Below are positions 38,731-51,069 of a stretch of DNA of 64,000 bases, one piece after another (position 1 is the first letter of the stretch; each line of letters opens with the position of its first letter). Source of the stretch: Parietaria judaica (Eukaryota; Streptophyta; Magnoliopsida; Rosales; Urticaceae); contig OX940871.1 in the NCBI GenBank assembly GCA_954871525.1, positions 29,548,586 to 29,612,585 of the forward strand. The letters are read 5' to 3'. The translations under genes and the position numbers were made by a program. The notes under the pieces are model-generated. The model did not search any database. It saw only the letters and a program-made list of their open reading frames with translations, and was not told the origin of the DNA.

Positions 38731-39847
38731 CCTTGCATATTTTTTCATGAGAACTCTTGTTATATTAAAATTCCAATGTATAAGCCCTAAAATCATTATT
38801 TTTTCAATTGGTTCAAAATTTAAAGTTGTAAAAAATGTAAAATAAAGAAATGCTATAGGAAATGATATAGCATTTCGTATGGCATTTCTCGTCAACAATT
38901 TAATCCTTGCATATTTTTGCATGAGAACTCTTGTTATATTCAAATTCCAATGTATAAGCCCTAAAATCATTATTTTTTCAATTGGTTCAAAATTTAAGGT
39001 TGTAAAAAATGTATAATAAAGAAATGCTATAGGAAATGCTATAGCATTTTGTATGGCATTTCCCGTCAATAATTTAATCCTTGCATATTTTGGCATGAGA
39101 ACTCTTGTTATATTCAAATTCCAATGTATAAACCCTAAAATCATTATTTTTTCAATTGGTTCGATTTTTAGGTCGTAAACAATGTAAAATAAAGAAATTC
39201 TATAGGAAGTGCTATTGCATTTCCTATGGCATTTCTCGTCAACAATTTAATCCTTGCATATTTTTTCATGAGAACGCTTGTAATATTAAAATTCCAATGT
39301 ATAAGCCCTATAATCATTATTTTTTCAGTTGGTTCGAAATTTAAGGTTGTAAAAAATGTAAAGCATTTCCTATGGCATTTCTCGTCAACAATTTAATCCT
39401 TGCATATTTTTGCATGAGAACTCTTTGTTATATTCAAATTCCAATGTATAAGCCCTAAAATCGTTATTTTTTCAATTGGTTAGAAATTTTAGGACGTAAA
39501 CAATGTAAAATAAAGAAATGCTATAAGAAACGCTAGCATTTCTTATGGCATTTCTCGTCAAAAATTTATTCCTTGCATATTTTTGCATGAGAACTCTTGT
39601 TATATTCAAATTCCAATGTATATACTTTAAAATCATTATTTTTTCAATTAGTTCAAAATTTAAGGTTGTAAAAAATGTAAAATAAAGAAATGCTATAGGA
39701 AATGCTATAGCATTTCCTATGACATTTCTCGTCAACAATTTAATGATTGCAGATTTTTGCATGAGAACTCTTGTTATATTCAAATTCCAATGTATAAACT
39801 TTGAAATCGTTATTTTTTCAATTGGTTCGAAATTTAAGGTTGTAAAA

Positions 39848-39915
39848 AATGTAAAATAAAGAAATGCTATAGGAAATGCTATAGCATTTCCTATAGCATT
39901 TCTTTATTTTACATT
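39848..39915. repeat. Perfect 68-bp palindrome at the orientation switch
   Basis: I paired bases outward from the centre between 39881 and 39882 (within GCTATAGC). All 34 pairs match, and the first mismatch is A39847/G39916. To the left, satellite monomers are in minus orientation; to the right, in plus. Beyond the perfect core, the arms continue as imperfect inverted copies because both are satellite. The core coincides with the normal dyad of one monomer: both half-monomers here are the same 3' half, reading outward. It is therefore a divergent junction formed at the dyad centre. Confidence 0.95.
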
Positions 39916-42900
39916 GTTTACGACCTAAAAGTCGAACCAATTGAAAAAATAATGATTTTAGGGCTTATACATTGTAATTTGAATATAAAAAGAGTTCTCA
40001 TGAAAAAATATGCAAGGATTAAATTGTTGACGAGAAATGCCATAGGAAATGCTATAGCATTTCCTATGGCATTTCTTTATTTTACATTTTTTACAACCTT
40101 AAATTTCGAACCAATTGAAAAAATAATGATTTTAGGGCTTATACATTGGAATTTGAATATAACAAGAGTTCTCATGCAAAAATATGCAAGGATTAAATTG
40201 TTGACGAGAAATGCCATAGCATTTCCTATCGCATTTCTTTATTTTACATTGTTTACGACCTAAAATTTCAAACCAATTGAAAAAATAATGATTTTAGGGC
40301 TTATACATTGGAATTTGAATATAACAAGTGTTCTCATGCAAAAATATGCAAGGATTAAATTGTTGACGAGAAATGCCATAGGAAATGCTATAGCATTTCC
40401 TATAGCATTTCTTTATTTGAAATTTTTTACAACCTCAAATTTCGAACCAATTGAGAAAATAATGATTTTATGGCTTATACATTGGAATTTGAATATAACA
40501 AGAGTTCTCATGCTAAAATATGCAAGGATTAACTTGTTGACGAGAAATGCCATAGGAAATGCTATAGCATTTCCTATAGCATTTCTTTATTTGACATTTT
40601 CTACAACCTTAAATTTTGAACCAATTGAGAAAATAATGATTTTAGGGCTTATATAATGGAATTTGAATATAACAAGAGTTCTCATGCCAATGCAAGGATT
40701 AAATTGTTGACGAGAAATGCCATAGGAAATGCTATAGCATTTCCTATAGCATTTCTTTATTTTACATTTTTTACTACCTTAAATTTCGAATCAATTGAAA
40801 AAATAATGATTTTAAAGCTTATACATTGGAATTTGAATATAACATGAGTTCTCATGCAAAAATATGCAAGGATTAAATTGTTGACGAGAAATGCCATAGG
40901 AAATGCTATAGCATTTCCTATAGCATTTCTTTATTTTAGTTTTTTACAACCTTAAATTTCGAACCAATTGAGAAAATAAATATTTTATGGCTTATACATT
41001 GGAATTTGAATATAACAAGTGTTCTTATGCACTAATATGCAAGGATTAAATTGTTGACGAGAAATGCCATTGGAAATGTTATAGCATTTCCTATAGCATT
41101 TCTTTATTTTACATTTTGAACAACCTTAAATTTCGAACCAAATGAAAAAATAATGATTTTAGGGCTTATACATTGGAATTTGAATATAACAAGAGTTCTC
41201 ATGAAAAATATGCAAGGATTAAATTGTTGACGAGAAATGCCATAGGAAATGCTATAGAATTACCTATAGAATTTCTTTATTTTATATTTTTTATAACCTT
41301 AAATTTCGAACCAATTGAAAAAATAATGATTTTAGGGCTTATACATTGGAATTTGAATATAACAAGAGTTCTCATGCAAAAATATGCAAGGATTAAATTG
41401 TTGACGAGAAATGCCATAGGAAATGCTATAGTATTTCCTATAGCATTTCTTTATTTTACATTATTTACGACCTTCAATTTCGAACCAATTGAAAAAATAA
41501 TGATTTTAAAGCTTATACATTGGAATTTGAATAGAACAAGAGTTCTCATGCAAAAATATGCAAGGAATAAATTGTTGACGAGAAATGCCAAAGGAAATGA
41601 TATAGCATTTCTTTATTTGACTTTTTTACAACCTTAAATTTCGAACCAATTGAGAAAATAATGATTTTAAGGCTTATACATACGAATTTTAATATACCAA
41701 GAGATCTCATGCATAAATATGCAAGGATTAAATTGTTGACGAGAAATGCCATAGGAAATGCTATTGCATTTCCTATAGCATTTCTTTATTTTACATTTTT
41801 TACAACCTTAAATTTCGAACCAATTGAAAAAATAATGATTTTAGGGCTTATATATTGGAATTTGAATATAACAAGAGTTCTCATGAAAAAATATGCAAGT
41901 ATTAAATTGTTGACGAGAAATGCCATAGGAAATGCTATAGAATTTCCTATAGAATTTCTTTATTTTACATTTTTTACAACCTTAAATTTCGAACTAATTG
42001 AAAAAATAATGATTTTAAAGCTTATACATTGGAATTTAAATATAACAAGAGTTCTCATGCAAAAATATGCAAGGATTAAATTGTTGACGAGAAATGCCAT
42101 AGGAAATGCTAGCATTTCCTATAGCATTTCTTTATTTTACATTGTTTACGACCTAAAATTCGAACCAATTGAAAAAATAATGATTTTAGGGCTTATACAT
42201 TGTAATTTGAATGTAAAAAGAGTTCTCATGCAAAAATATGCAAGGATTAAATTGTTGACCAGAAATGCCATAGGAAATGCTATAGTATTTCCTATAGCAT
42301 TTCTTTATTTTACATTTTTTACAACATTAAATTTCGAACCAATTGAAAAAATAATGATTTTAAAGATTATACACTGAAATTTGAATATAACAAGAGTTCT
42401 CATGCAAAAATATGCAAGGATTAAATTGTTGATGAAAAATGCCATAGCATTTCCTATAGCATTTCTTTATTTTACATTGTTTACGACCTAAAATTTCAAA
42501 CCAATTGAAAAAATAATGATTTTAGGGCTTATACATTGGAATTTGAATATAACAAGAGTTCTCATGCAAAAATATGCAAGGATTAAATTGTTGACGAGAA
42601 ATGCCATAGGAAATGCTATAGCATTTCCTATAGCATTTTTTTATTTGAAATTTTTTACAACCTCAAATTTCGAACCAATTGAGAAAATAATGATTTTATG
42701 GCTTATACATTGGAATTTGAATATAACAAGATTTCTCATGCCAAAATATGCAAGGATTAACTTGTTGATGAGAAATGCCATAGGAAATGCTATAGCATTT
42801 CCTATAGCATTTCTTTATTTTACATTTTTTACAACCTTAAATTTCGAACCAATTTAAAAAAAAATAGTTTTAGGGATTATACATTGGAATTTGAATATAA

Positions 42901-45559
42901 CAAGAGTTCTCATGAAAAAATATGCAAGGATTAAATTGTTGACGAGAAATGCCATAGGAAATGCTATAGAATTTCCTATAGAATTTCTTTATTTTACATT
43001 TTTTACAACCTTAAATTTTGAACCAATTGAAAAAATAATGATTTTAGGGCTTATACATTGTAATTTGAATATAAAAAGAGTTCTCATGCAAAAATATGCA
43101 AGCATTATATTGTTGACGAGAAATGCCATAGGAAATGCTATAGCATTTCCTATAGCATTTCTTTATTTTACATTGTTTACGACCTAAATTTCGAACCAAT
43201 TGAAAAAATAATGATTTTAGGGCTTATACATTGTAATTTGAATATAAAAAGAGTTCTCATGCAAAAATATGCAAGGATTAAATTGTTGACGAGAAATGCC
43301 ATAGGAAATGCTATAGCATTTCCTATAGCATTTCTTTATTTTACATTCTTTACAACCTTAAATTTCGAAGCAATTGAAAAAATAATGATTTTAGGGCTTA
43401 TACATTGTAATTTGAATGTAAAAAGAGTTCTCTTGAGAAAATATGCAAGGATTAAATTGTTGACGAGAAATGCCATAGGAAATGCTATAGTATTTCCTAT
43501 AGCATTTCTTTATTTTACATTTTTTACAACCTTAAATTTCGAACTAATTGAAAAAATAATGATTTTAAAGCTTATACATTGGAATTTGAATATAACAAGA
43601 GTTCTCATGGAAACATATGCAAGGATTAAATTGTTGACGAAAAATGCCATAGGAAATGCTAGCATTTCCTATAGCATTTCTTTATTTTACATTGTTTACG
43701 ACCTAAAATTTCGAACCAATTGAAAAAATAATGATTTTAGGGCTTATACATTGGAATTTGAATATCACAAGAGTTCTCATGCCAAAATTAGCAAGGATTA
43801 AATTGTTGACGAGAAATGCCATAGGAAATGCTATAGCATTTCCTATAGCATTTCTTTATTTTACATTTTTTACAACATTAAATTTCGAACCAATTGAAAA
43901 AATAATGATTTTACGGCTTATACATTGGAGTTTGAATATAACAAGAGTTCTCATGAAAAAATATGCAAGGATTAAATTGTTGACGAGAAATGCCATAGGA
44001 AATGCTATAGAATTTCCTAAAGAATTTCTTTATTTTACATTTTTACAACCTTAAATTTCGAACCAATTGAAAAATTAATGATTTTAGGGCTTATACATTG
44101 GAATTTAAATATATCAAGAGTTCTCATGCAAAAATATGCAAGGATTAATCTGTTGACAAGACTTGCCATAGGAAATGCTATAGCATTTCCTATAGCATTT
44201 CTTTATTTTACATTTTTTACAACCTTAAATTTCAAACCAATTGAAAAAATAATGATTTTAGGGCTTATACATTGGAATTTTAATATTACAAGCGTTCTCA
44301 TGCAAAAATATGCAAGGATTAAATTGTTGACGAGAAATGCCATAGGAAATGCTATAGCATTTCCTATAGCATTTCTATATTTTACATTGTTTATGACCTA
44401 AAAGCATTTCCTATGGCATTTCTATATTTTACATTGTTTATGACCTAAAATTCGAACCAATTGAAAAAATAATGATTTTAGGGCTTATACATTGGAATTT
44501 GAATGTAACAAGAGTTCTCATGCAAAAATATGCAAGTATTAAATAGTTGACGAGAAATGCCATAGGAAATGCTATAGTATTTCCTATAGCATTTCTTTAT
44601 TTTACATTTTTTACAACCTTAAATTTTGAACCAATTGAAAAAATAATGATTTTAGGGCTTATACATTGAATTTTAATATAAAAAGAGTTCTCATGAAAAA
44701 ATATGCAAGGATTAAATTGTTGACGAAAAATGTCATAGCATTTCCTATCGCATTTCTTTATTTTACATTGTTTACGACCTAAAATTTCAAACCAATTGAA
44801 AAAATAATGATTTTAGGGCTTATACATTGGAATTTGAATATAACAAGAGTTCTCATGGAAAAATATGCAAGGATTAAATTGTTGACGAGAAATGCCATAA
44901 GAAATGCTATAGCATTTCCTATAGCATTTCTTTATTTGACATTTTTTACAACCTTAAATTTCGAACCAATTGAGAAAATAATGATTTTAGGGCTTATACA
45001 ATTGAATTTGAATATAACAAGAGTTCTCATGCCAAAATATGCAAGGATTAAATTGTTGACGAGAAATGCCATAGGAAATGCTATAGCATTTCCTATAACA
45101 TTTCTTTATTTTACATTTTTTACGACCTTAAATTTCGAATCAATTGAAAAAATAATAATTTTAAAGCTTATACATTGGAATTTGAATACAACAAGAGTTC
45201 TCATGCAAAAATATGCAAGGATTAAATTGTTGACGAGAAATGCCATAGGAAATGCTACAGCATTTCCTATAGCATTTCTTTATTTGACTTTTTTACAACC
45301 TTAAATTTCGAACCAATTGAGAAAATAAATATTTTAGGGATTATACATTGGAATTTGAATATAACAAGTGTTCTTATGCACTAATATGCAAGGATTAAAT
45401 TGTTGACGAGAAATGCCATAGGAAATGTTATAGCATTTCCTATAGCATTTCTTTATTTTACATTTTGTACAACCTTAAATTTCGAACCAATTGAAAAAAT
45501 AATGATTTTAGGGCTTATACATTGGAATTTGAATATAACAAGAGTTCTCATGAAAAAAT
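39882..45559 (+). repeat. Satellite array C, plus orientation
   Basis: About 33 monomers in plus orientation between the palindrome and insert copy 2. From about 42370 to the insert it is collinear with 8480-11974. The first 2.5 kb (39882-42370) is a mosaic: 39.95-40.65 kb resembles 8.3-9.0 kb, and about 40.97-41.15 kb resembles 11.73-11.90 kb (marker TTCTTATGCACTAATATGC). The array ends mid-monomer after CATGAAAAAAT, at exactly the same base as array A. It contains no genes. Confidence 0.96.
44357..44450 (+). repeat. 47-bp tandem duplication specific to the right copy
   Basis: Units 44357-44403 and 44404-44450 both run from GCATTTCCTAT to TTTATGACCTAAAA. They differ by one base (CTATAGC in the first, CTATGGC in the second). 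The left homologue near 10819-10865 has only one unit. The duplication starts at the dyad's right arm. Confidence 0.93.
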
Positions 45560-46078
45560 CAATCACCAAATAACAAATAAATAATAATAATTGACGAATG
45601 TCTCTGTTTTATTATATTTTCCGAAACGAGCTCGGTTTTCTTCCGTTGAATAGCTGGACAGATGAAGGATCATGAGCATCAATTCTCTCTATTTCCATAG
45701 CCTTTTCTATTACAAGACTTCTTTCTCTCCTTCCGGGTCTTTCCTTCTCTATTTTTCCGAACCTCCACAAATGAGGCTTATCTTGCCTTTTATATAGTTT
45801 TACCAAGCCTTCCTGTCGCATATTTCCCGCCTTTTTTCCCTTTAATCATTCATTCTCTGGCGTGGTTTGAGGGCAGCATGGTAAATCCTTGCTTTATGTC
45901 ACTTCCGAGCAGGCTGCCGTAATGGGTAGGTGCGCCTCATTAAATGCGCTTCCCGTCAGCCGTCATTCGGCTCTGCAAGCCTCGTCGCTGACGCTCTCAT
46001 CGAGTGAGTAGGTCGGCTTCATTAAATGCACGTCTCGTCAAGGGTCATTATAGTTTTCAAAATTTCAATAAAGTTGTA

Positions 46079-46322
46079 GTTATAAAACTGTAAATATATT
46101 TATTACAATTCATTAACATGAACCTCAGGACATTATGCTTGTTTACTAGCGTCCATAGGATTTTCAACCACAGTAGTACGTGCAGTAAACTGTAAATAGA
46201 GTTATAAAACTGTAAATATATGTACGACAATTCAATAACCTATTCAACCTCGGGACATTGTGCTTGTTTACGAGCGTCCGTAGGATTTTCAACCACAGTA
46301 GTACGTGCAGTAAATTGTAAAT
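46079..46322. repeat. 122-bp tandem duplication within insert copy 2
   Basis: Exact homologue of the pair at 12494-12737, units starting at 46079 and 46201. The same internal differences between units are kept, so the pair existed before the large duplication. Confidence 0.85.
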
Positions 46323-46407
46323 ATAATTACAAAATTTTCAATAAAGTTGTAGTTATAAACTGTAAATATATTTACGAAATTTAAAAAACTGTAAATATAT
46401 TTACAAA

Positions 46408-46533
46408 CAAACGACGGCGATCGAAAAACAGTGAATAAACGACGACGAACCTCCGCGAGCGAACGAGCGACAAACGACGGCGACCAAGAAACGGCGAACA
46501 AACGACGACGAACCTTCACGAGCAAACGAGCAA
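46408..46533. repeat. 63-bp tandem duplication, CGA-rich, insert copy 2
   Basis: Homologue of 12823-12948, units starting at 46408 and 46471, differing from copy 1 by a single base (GACCAAG). The GA-rich tract follows at 46666-46752. Confidence 0.85.
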
Positions 46534-46665
46534 ACCTCCGCGAGCGAACGAGCGAGAGAATCGAAAAGGAGAAGCAATCGGCGGAAGAGGACTCGAGGAG
46601 TGAGGGATTAAATGACGGTCTTACCCGGGCGACTACGTTCGCCGGAGCAAGCTTCGAATTGTCTT

Positions 46666-46752
46666 GAGTGAGAAAGAGAGAGTGAGAGAAAGAGAGAGAT
46701 CGTGGAAGGGAGAGTGAGAGAAGAGAGGAGGGGGGAGAGAGAGAGAGAGAAA
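46666..46752. repeat. GA-rich simple tract, insert copy 2
   Basis: Imperfect GAGA/GAAA purine tract identical to that at 13081-13167, including the AGGAGGGGGG segment. The unchanged length of a slippage-prone tract supports a very recent common origin of the two inserts. Confidence 0.9.
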
Positions 46753-49700
46753 TTATTTAGGATTTTAATTTATTTTGAGATTTGAATTAAATTCATAAGA
46801 TTAGTCAACAAATTAATATTAAAGGAAATAAATTTTAAAATTTTATATTTAAAATTAATCATTATTAGGGTTAATTTGGTCCAAAAAATTTCATTAATGG
46901 GCATAAATGAGGTTTTTGAAACTATGGGCAAATCTCTTAAACCTTTGGTGTTTTTTGGGCATTTGGTAGAATTACTATTAAAAATATGGGCCCCTAAGAC
47001 AAAAGTAAAAGCTTATCAAGAAAGTCAAGGCCCATCGGCCCAATTTCAAACCCACAAGAAAAGCCCGAAATCAAGATCCGTCAAGTGCGGCCCGAAGACC
47101 TGCCACGTGCCCAAAAAGGCCTCACGCGATAACTTTGAAGCATTCAAGACTACCCGATGTGGAGTGGAAAACCTCATTAAACCCTAGGCAAGGCTATGAC
47201 GATCTTAAAAGGTCATTGACAATGTCCACCAACGTCGACAATCTAATCTGGCAACGTCAACCTCCCATATGTAATGTACAACAACGACATCATCACTACG
47301 GCAAGCTCCAGTGGCATCGTCAACCTACATTAACCATGCCAACTATGGCAGACAAATTCAAAGCGGCGACGTGCTACACGTTGCGAGACCTACAAGATCA
47401 AACGTCAAGCTAAAAGTAATCCAAGCTCACAAGACGCCAAGGACACTCCGAAGGCGTCACGTGATCTGAATTACTACATCGCGAAGCCTCCGAAAAGCAT
47501 CGTGATAACGCACGAGCTACATCGCCGAGCAAGCAACATATCAACGTACCTCGATGACGTCCTTCATCCCTAAATGGTGCATCTTCCTTGGTTTTTACCA
47601 AGGGAATATTCCATTTGAATGCCCCCAAAATGTGGGAAAATGATTACACTTTCCCCTATTTACTTCATTTCCTCATTTTCTACTCACTTTTTCCTCAGAG
47701 TTTCCCTATCTAGAAAGACGACATTAGCTCTCCACCAGAGAAAAATTCACCCTCTTTTCTGTTTACAGGGATCGGGAACCCACTGTCAATTAAGGTTCTC
47801 ATCAGGGCTCGCGTATGTTCAGGACAATGTTCGTTGACGATCATATCATAGTCAAATCTCTCTCCAAACGTCGCCACAACTTTGAGTTAGTCATCGTTGT
47901 AGAGGGGGTTTTTCACCATCCTTGCATATTTCTGCATGAGAACGCTTGTAATATTAAAATTCCAATGTATAAACCCTAAAATCATTATTTTTTCAATTGG
48001 TTTGAAATTTAAGTTTGTAAAAAATGTAAAATAAAGAAATGCTATAGGAAATGCTATAGCATTTCCTATGGCATTTCTCGTCAACAATTTAATCCTTGCA
48101 TATTTTTACATGAGAACGCTTGTAATATTAAAATTTCAATGTATAAGCCTTAAAATCATTATTTTTTTCAATTGGTTTGAAATTTAAGGTTGTAAAAATG
48201 TAAAATAAAGAAATTCTATAAGAAATTCTATAGAATTTCCTATGGCATTTCTCGACAACAATTTAATCCTTGCATATTTTTGCATGAGAACTCTTGTTAT
48301 ATTCAAATTCCAATGTATAAGCCCTAAAATCATTATTTTTTCAATTGGTTCTTAATTTAAAGTTGTAAAAAATGTAAAATAAAGAAATCCTATAGGAAAT
48401 GCTATAGCATTTCGTATGGCATTTCTCGTCAACAATTTAATCCTTGCATATTTTTGCATGAGAACTCTTGTTATAATCAAATTCCAATGTATAAGCCCTA
48501 AAATCATTATTTTTTCAATTGGTTCGACTTTTAGGTCGTAAACAATGTAAAATAAAGAAATGCTATAGGAAATGCTAAATTTCCTATGGAATATCTCGTC
48601 AACAATTTAATCCTTGCATATTTCTGCATGAGAACGCTTGTAATATTAAAATTCCAATGTATAAGCCCTAAAATCATTATTTTTTCAATTGGTTTCAAAT
48701 TTTAGGTCGTAAACAATGTAAAATAAAGAAATGCAATAGGAAATGCTATTGCATTTCCTATGGCATTTCTCGTCAACAATTTAATCCTTGCATATTTTTA
48801 CATGAGAACGCTTGTAATATTAAAATTTCAATGTATAAGCCTTAAAATCATTATTTTTTTCAATTGGTTTTAAATTTAAGGTTGTAAAAAATGTAAAATA
48901 AAGAAATTCTAAAGGAAATTCTATAGCATTTCCTATGGCATTTCTCGTCAACAATTTAATCCTTTCATATTTTTGCATGAGAACTCTTGTTATATTCAAA
49001 TTCCAATGTATAATCCCTAAAATCATTATTTTTTTAATTGGTTTGAAATTTAAGGTTGTAAAAAATGTCAAATAAAGAAATGCTATAGGAAATGCTATAG
49101 CATTTCCTATGGCATTTCTCGTCAACAATTTAATCCTTGCATATTTTGGCTTGAGAACTCTTGTTATATTCAAATTCCAATGTATAAGCCCTAAAATAAT
49201 TATTTTTTCAATTGGTTCAAAATTTTAGGTCGTAAACAATGTAATATAAAGAAATGCTATAGGAAATGCTAGCATTTCCTATGGCATTTCTCGTCAACAA
49301 TTTATTCCTTGCTTATTTTTGCATGAGAACTCTTGTTATATTCAAATTCCAATGTATAAGCCCTAAAATCATTATTTTTTTAATTGGTTCGAAATTTAAG
49401 GTTTTAAAAAATGTCAAATAAAGAAATGCTATAGAAAATGCTATAGAAAATGCTAGCATTTCCTATAGCATTTCCCGTAAACAATTTAATCCTTGCATAT
49501 TTTTGCATGAGAACTCTTGTTATATTCAAATTCCAATGTACAAGCCGTAAAATCATAATTTTTTAATTGGTTTTAAATTTAAGGTTGTAAAAAATGTAAA
49601 ATAAGGAAATTCTATAGGAAATTCTATAGCATTTCCTATGGCATTTCTCGTCAATAATTTAATCCTTGCATATTTTTGCATGAGAACTATTGTTATATTC

Positions 49701-51069
49701 AAATTTCAATGTATAAGCCGTAAAATCATTATTTTTTCAATTGGTTCGAAATTTAAGGTTGTAAAAAATGTAAAATAAAGAAATGCTATAGGAATTGCTA
49801 TAGCATTTCCGATGGCATTTCTCGTCAACGAATTAATCCTTGCATATTTTGGCATGAGAACTCTTGTTATATTCAAATTCCAATGTATAAGCCCTAAAAT
49901 TATTATTTTTTCAATTGGTTCAAAATTTAAGGTTGTAAAAAATGTCAAATAAAGAAATGCTATAACATTTCCTATGGCATTTCTCGTCAACAATTTAATC
50001 CTTGTATATTTTTACATGAGAACTCTTGTTATATTAAAATTCCAATGTATAAGTCCTAAAATCATTATTTTTTTCAATTGGTTTGAAATTTTGGGTCGTA
50101 AACAATGTAAGATAAAGAAATGCTATAGGAAAATTTCCTATGGCATTTCTCGTCAACAATTTAATCCTTGCATATTTTTTCATGAGAACTCTTGTTATAT
50201 TCAAATTCCAATGTATAAGCTTTAAAATCATTATTTTTTCAATTGGTTCGAAATTTAAGGTTGTAAAAAATGTAAAATAAAGAAATGCAGGCATTTCTCG
50301 TCAACAATTTAATCCTTGCATATTTTGGCATGAGAACTCTTGTTATATTCAAATTTCAATGTAAAAGCCGTAAAATCATTATTTTTTCAATTGGTTCGAA
50401 ATCTAAGGTTGTAAAAAATGTAGAATAAAGAAATGCTATAGGAAATGCTATAGCATATCTTATGGCATTTCTCGTCAACAATTTAATCCTTGCATATTTT
50501 TGCATGAGAACTCTTGTTATATTCAAATTCCAATGTATAAGCCCTAAAATCATTATTTTTTCAATTGGTTCGAAATTTAAGGTTGTAAAAAATGTAAAAT
50601 AAGAAATTCTATAGGAAATTTTATAGCATTTCCTATGGCATTTCTCGTCAACAATTTAATCCTTGTATATTTTTGCATGAGAACTCTTGTTATATTCAAA
50701 TTCCAATGTATAAGCCCTAAAATCATTATTTTTTCAATTGGTTCAAAATTTAAGGTTGTAAAAAATGTCAAAAAAAAGAAATGCTATAGGAAATGCTATA
50801 GCTTTTTGTATGGCATTTCTCGTTAACAATTTAATCCTTGCATATTTTTGCATGAGAACTCTTGTTATATTCAAATTCCAATGTATACGCCCTAAAATCA
50901 TTATTTTTTCAATTGGTTAAAAATTTTAGGTCGTAAACAATGCAAAATAAAGAAATGCTATAGGACATGCTATAGCATCTTCTATGGCATTTCTCGTCAA
51001 TAATTTAATCCTTGCATATTTTTGCATAAGAACTCTTGTTATATTCCAATTCCAATGTATAAGCCCTAA

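Larger units (their letters stand above)
14333..39881 (-). repeat. Satellite array B, ~174-bp monomers, minus orientation
   Basis: About 147 copies of the same monomer as array A, read on the opposite strand (plus-strand landmarks: ATTTAATCCTTGCATATTT, GCATGAGAACTCTTG, CAATGTATAAGCCCTAAAA, TTTTTTCAATTGGTTCGAAA, GGTTGTAAAAAATGT). The first monomer is entered mid-unit at ATCCTTGC directly after the insert. Both subtypes seen in array A occur (GGTTGTAAAAAATG and GGTCGTAAACAATG). Variant monomers recur in fixed order, so the array is a mosaic of higher-order blocks. Truncated variants cluster between 27 and 34 kb, for example TATTCCATTCC and GTAAAGCATTTCC. No gene lies in this 25.5-kb stretch. 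Confidence 0.97.
45560..47917. mobile_element. Non-satellite insert, copy 2
   Basis: Same length (2358 bp) and orientation as copy 1, exactly 33585 bp away, with identical junction bases on both sides. By eye I count nine substitutions: CCATAGCC for CCTTAGCC, GACCAAG for GACCATG, GGCGGAAG for GGCGTAAG, AAGGCCTC for AAGACCTC, CCCATATG for CCTATATG, TTCAAAGC for TTCCAAGC, TACACTTT for TACATTTT, GTATGTTC for GTACGTTC, and TTTCACC for TTTTACC. That is about 99.6% identity. The third change removes a stop, so an open frame (46431-46667) exists only in this copy; I regard it as fortuitous. Confidence 0.65.
42370..49537. repeat. Right copy of the large segmental duplication
   Basis: Homologous to about 8480-15940, spanning the end of array C, insert copy 2 and the start of array D. 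It lacks the additional 348-bp dimer of the left copy. It has a 47-bp tandem duplication at 44357-44450 and a 12-bp longer dyad near 48757. Within the insert the two copies differ at about nine substitutions and no indels. Confidence 0.85.

Noticed and set aside
14302..39783. Dozens of minus-strand open frames (60-334 codons) plus plus-strand antisense frames in array B
   Set aside because: Same satellite translation on the opposite strand. Equivalent frames occur in array D. None has an independent identity.
14333..39881. CRISPR-like array (regular repeats with dyad symmetry)
   Set aside because: Repeats are 174 bp with no unique spacers, and the whole unit is repeated. The plant-type retrotransposon context makes this a eukaryotic satellite.
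46431..46667. Arg/Glu-rich 78-codon plus-strand frame in island copy 2
   Set aside because: It exists only because one substitution removes a stop present in copy 1. Its composition is a by-product of the CGA- and GA-rich repeats.
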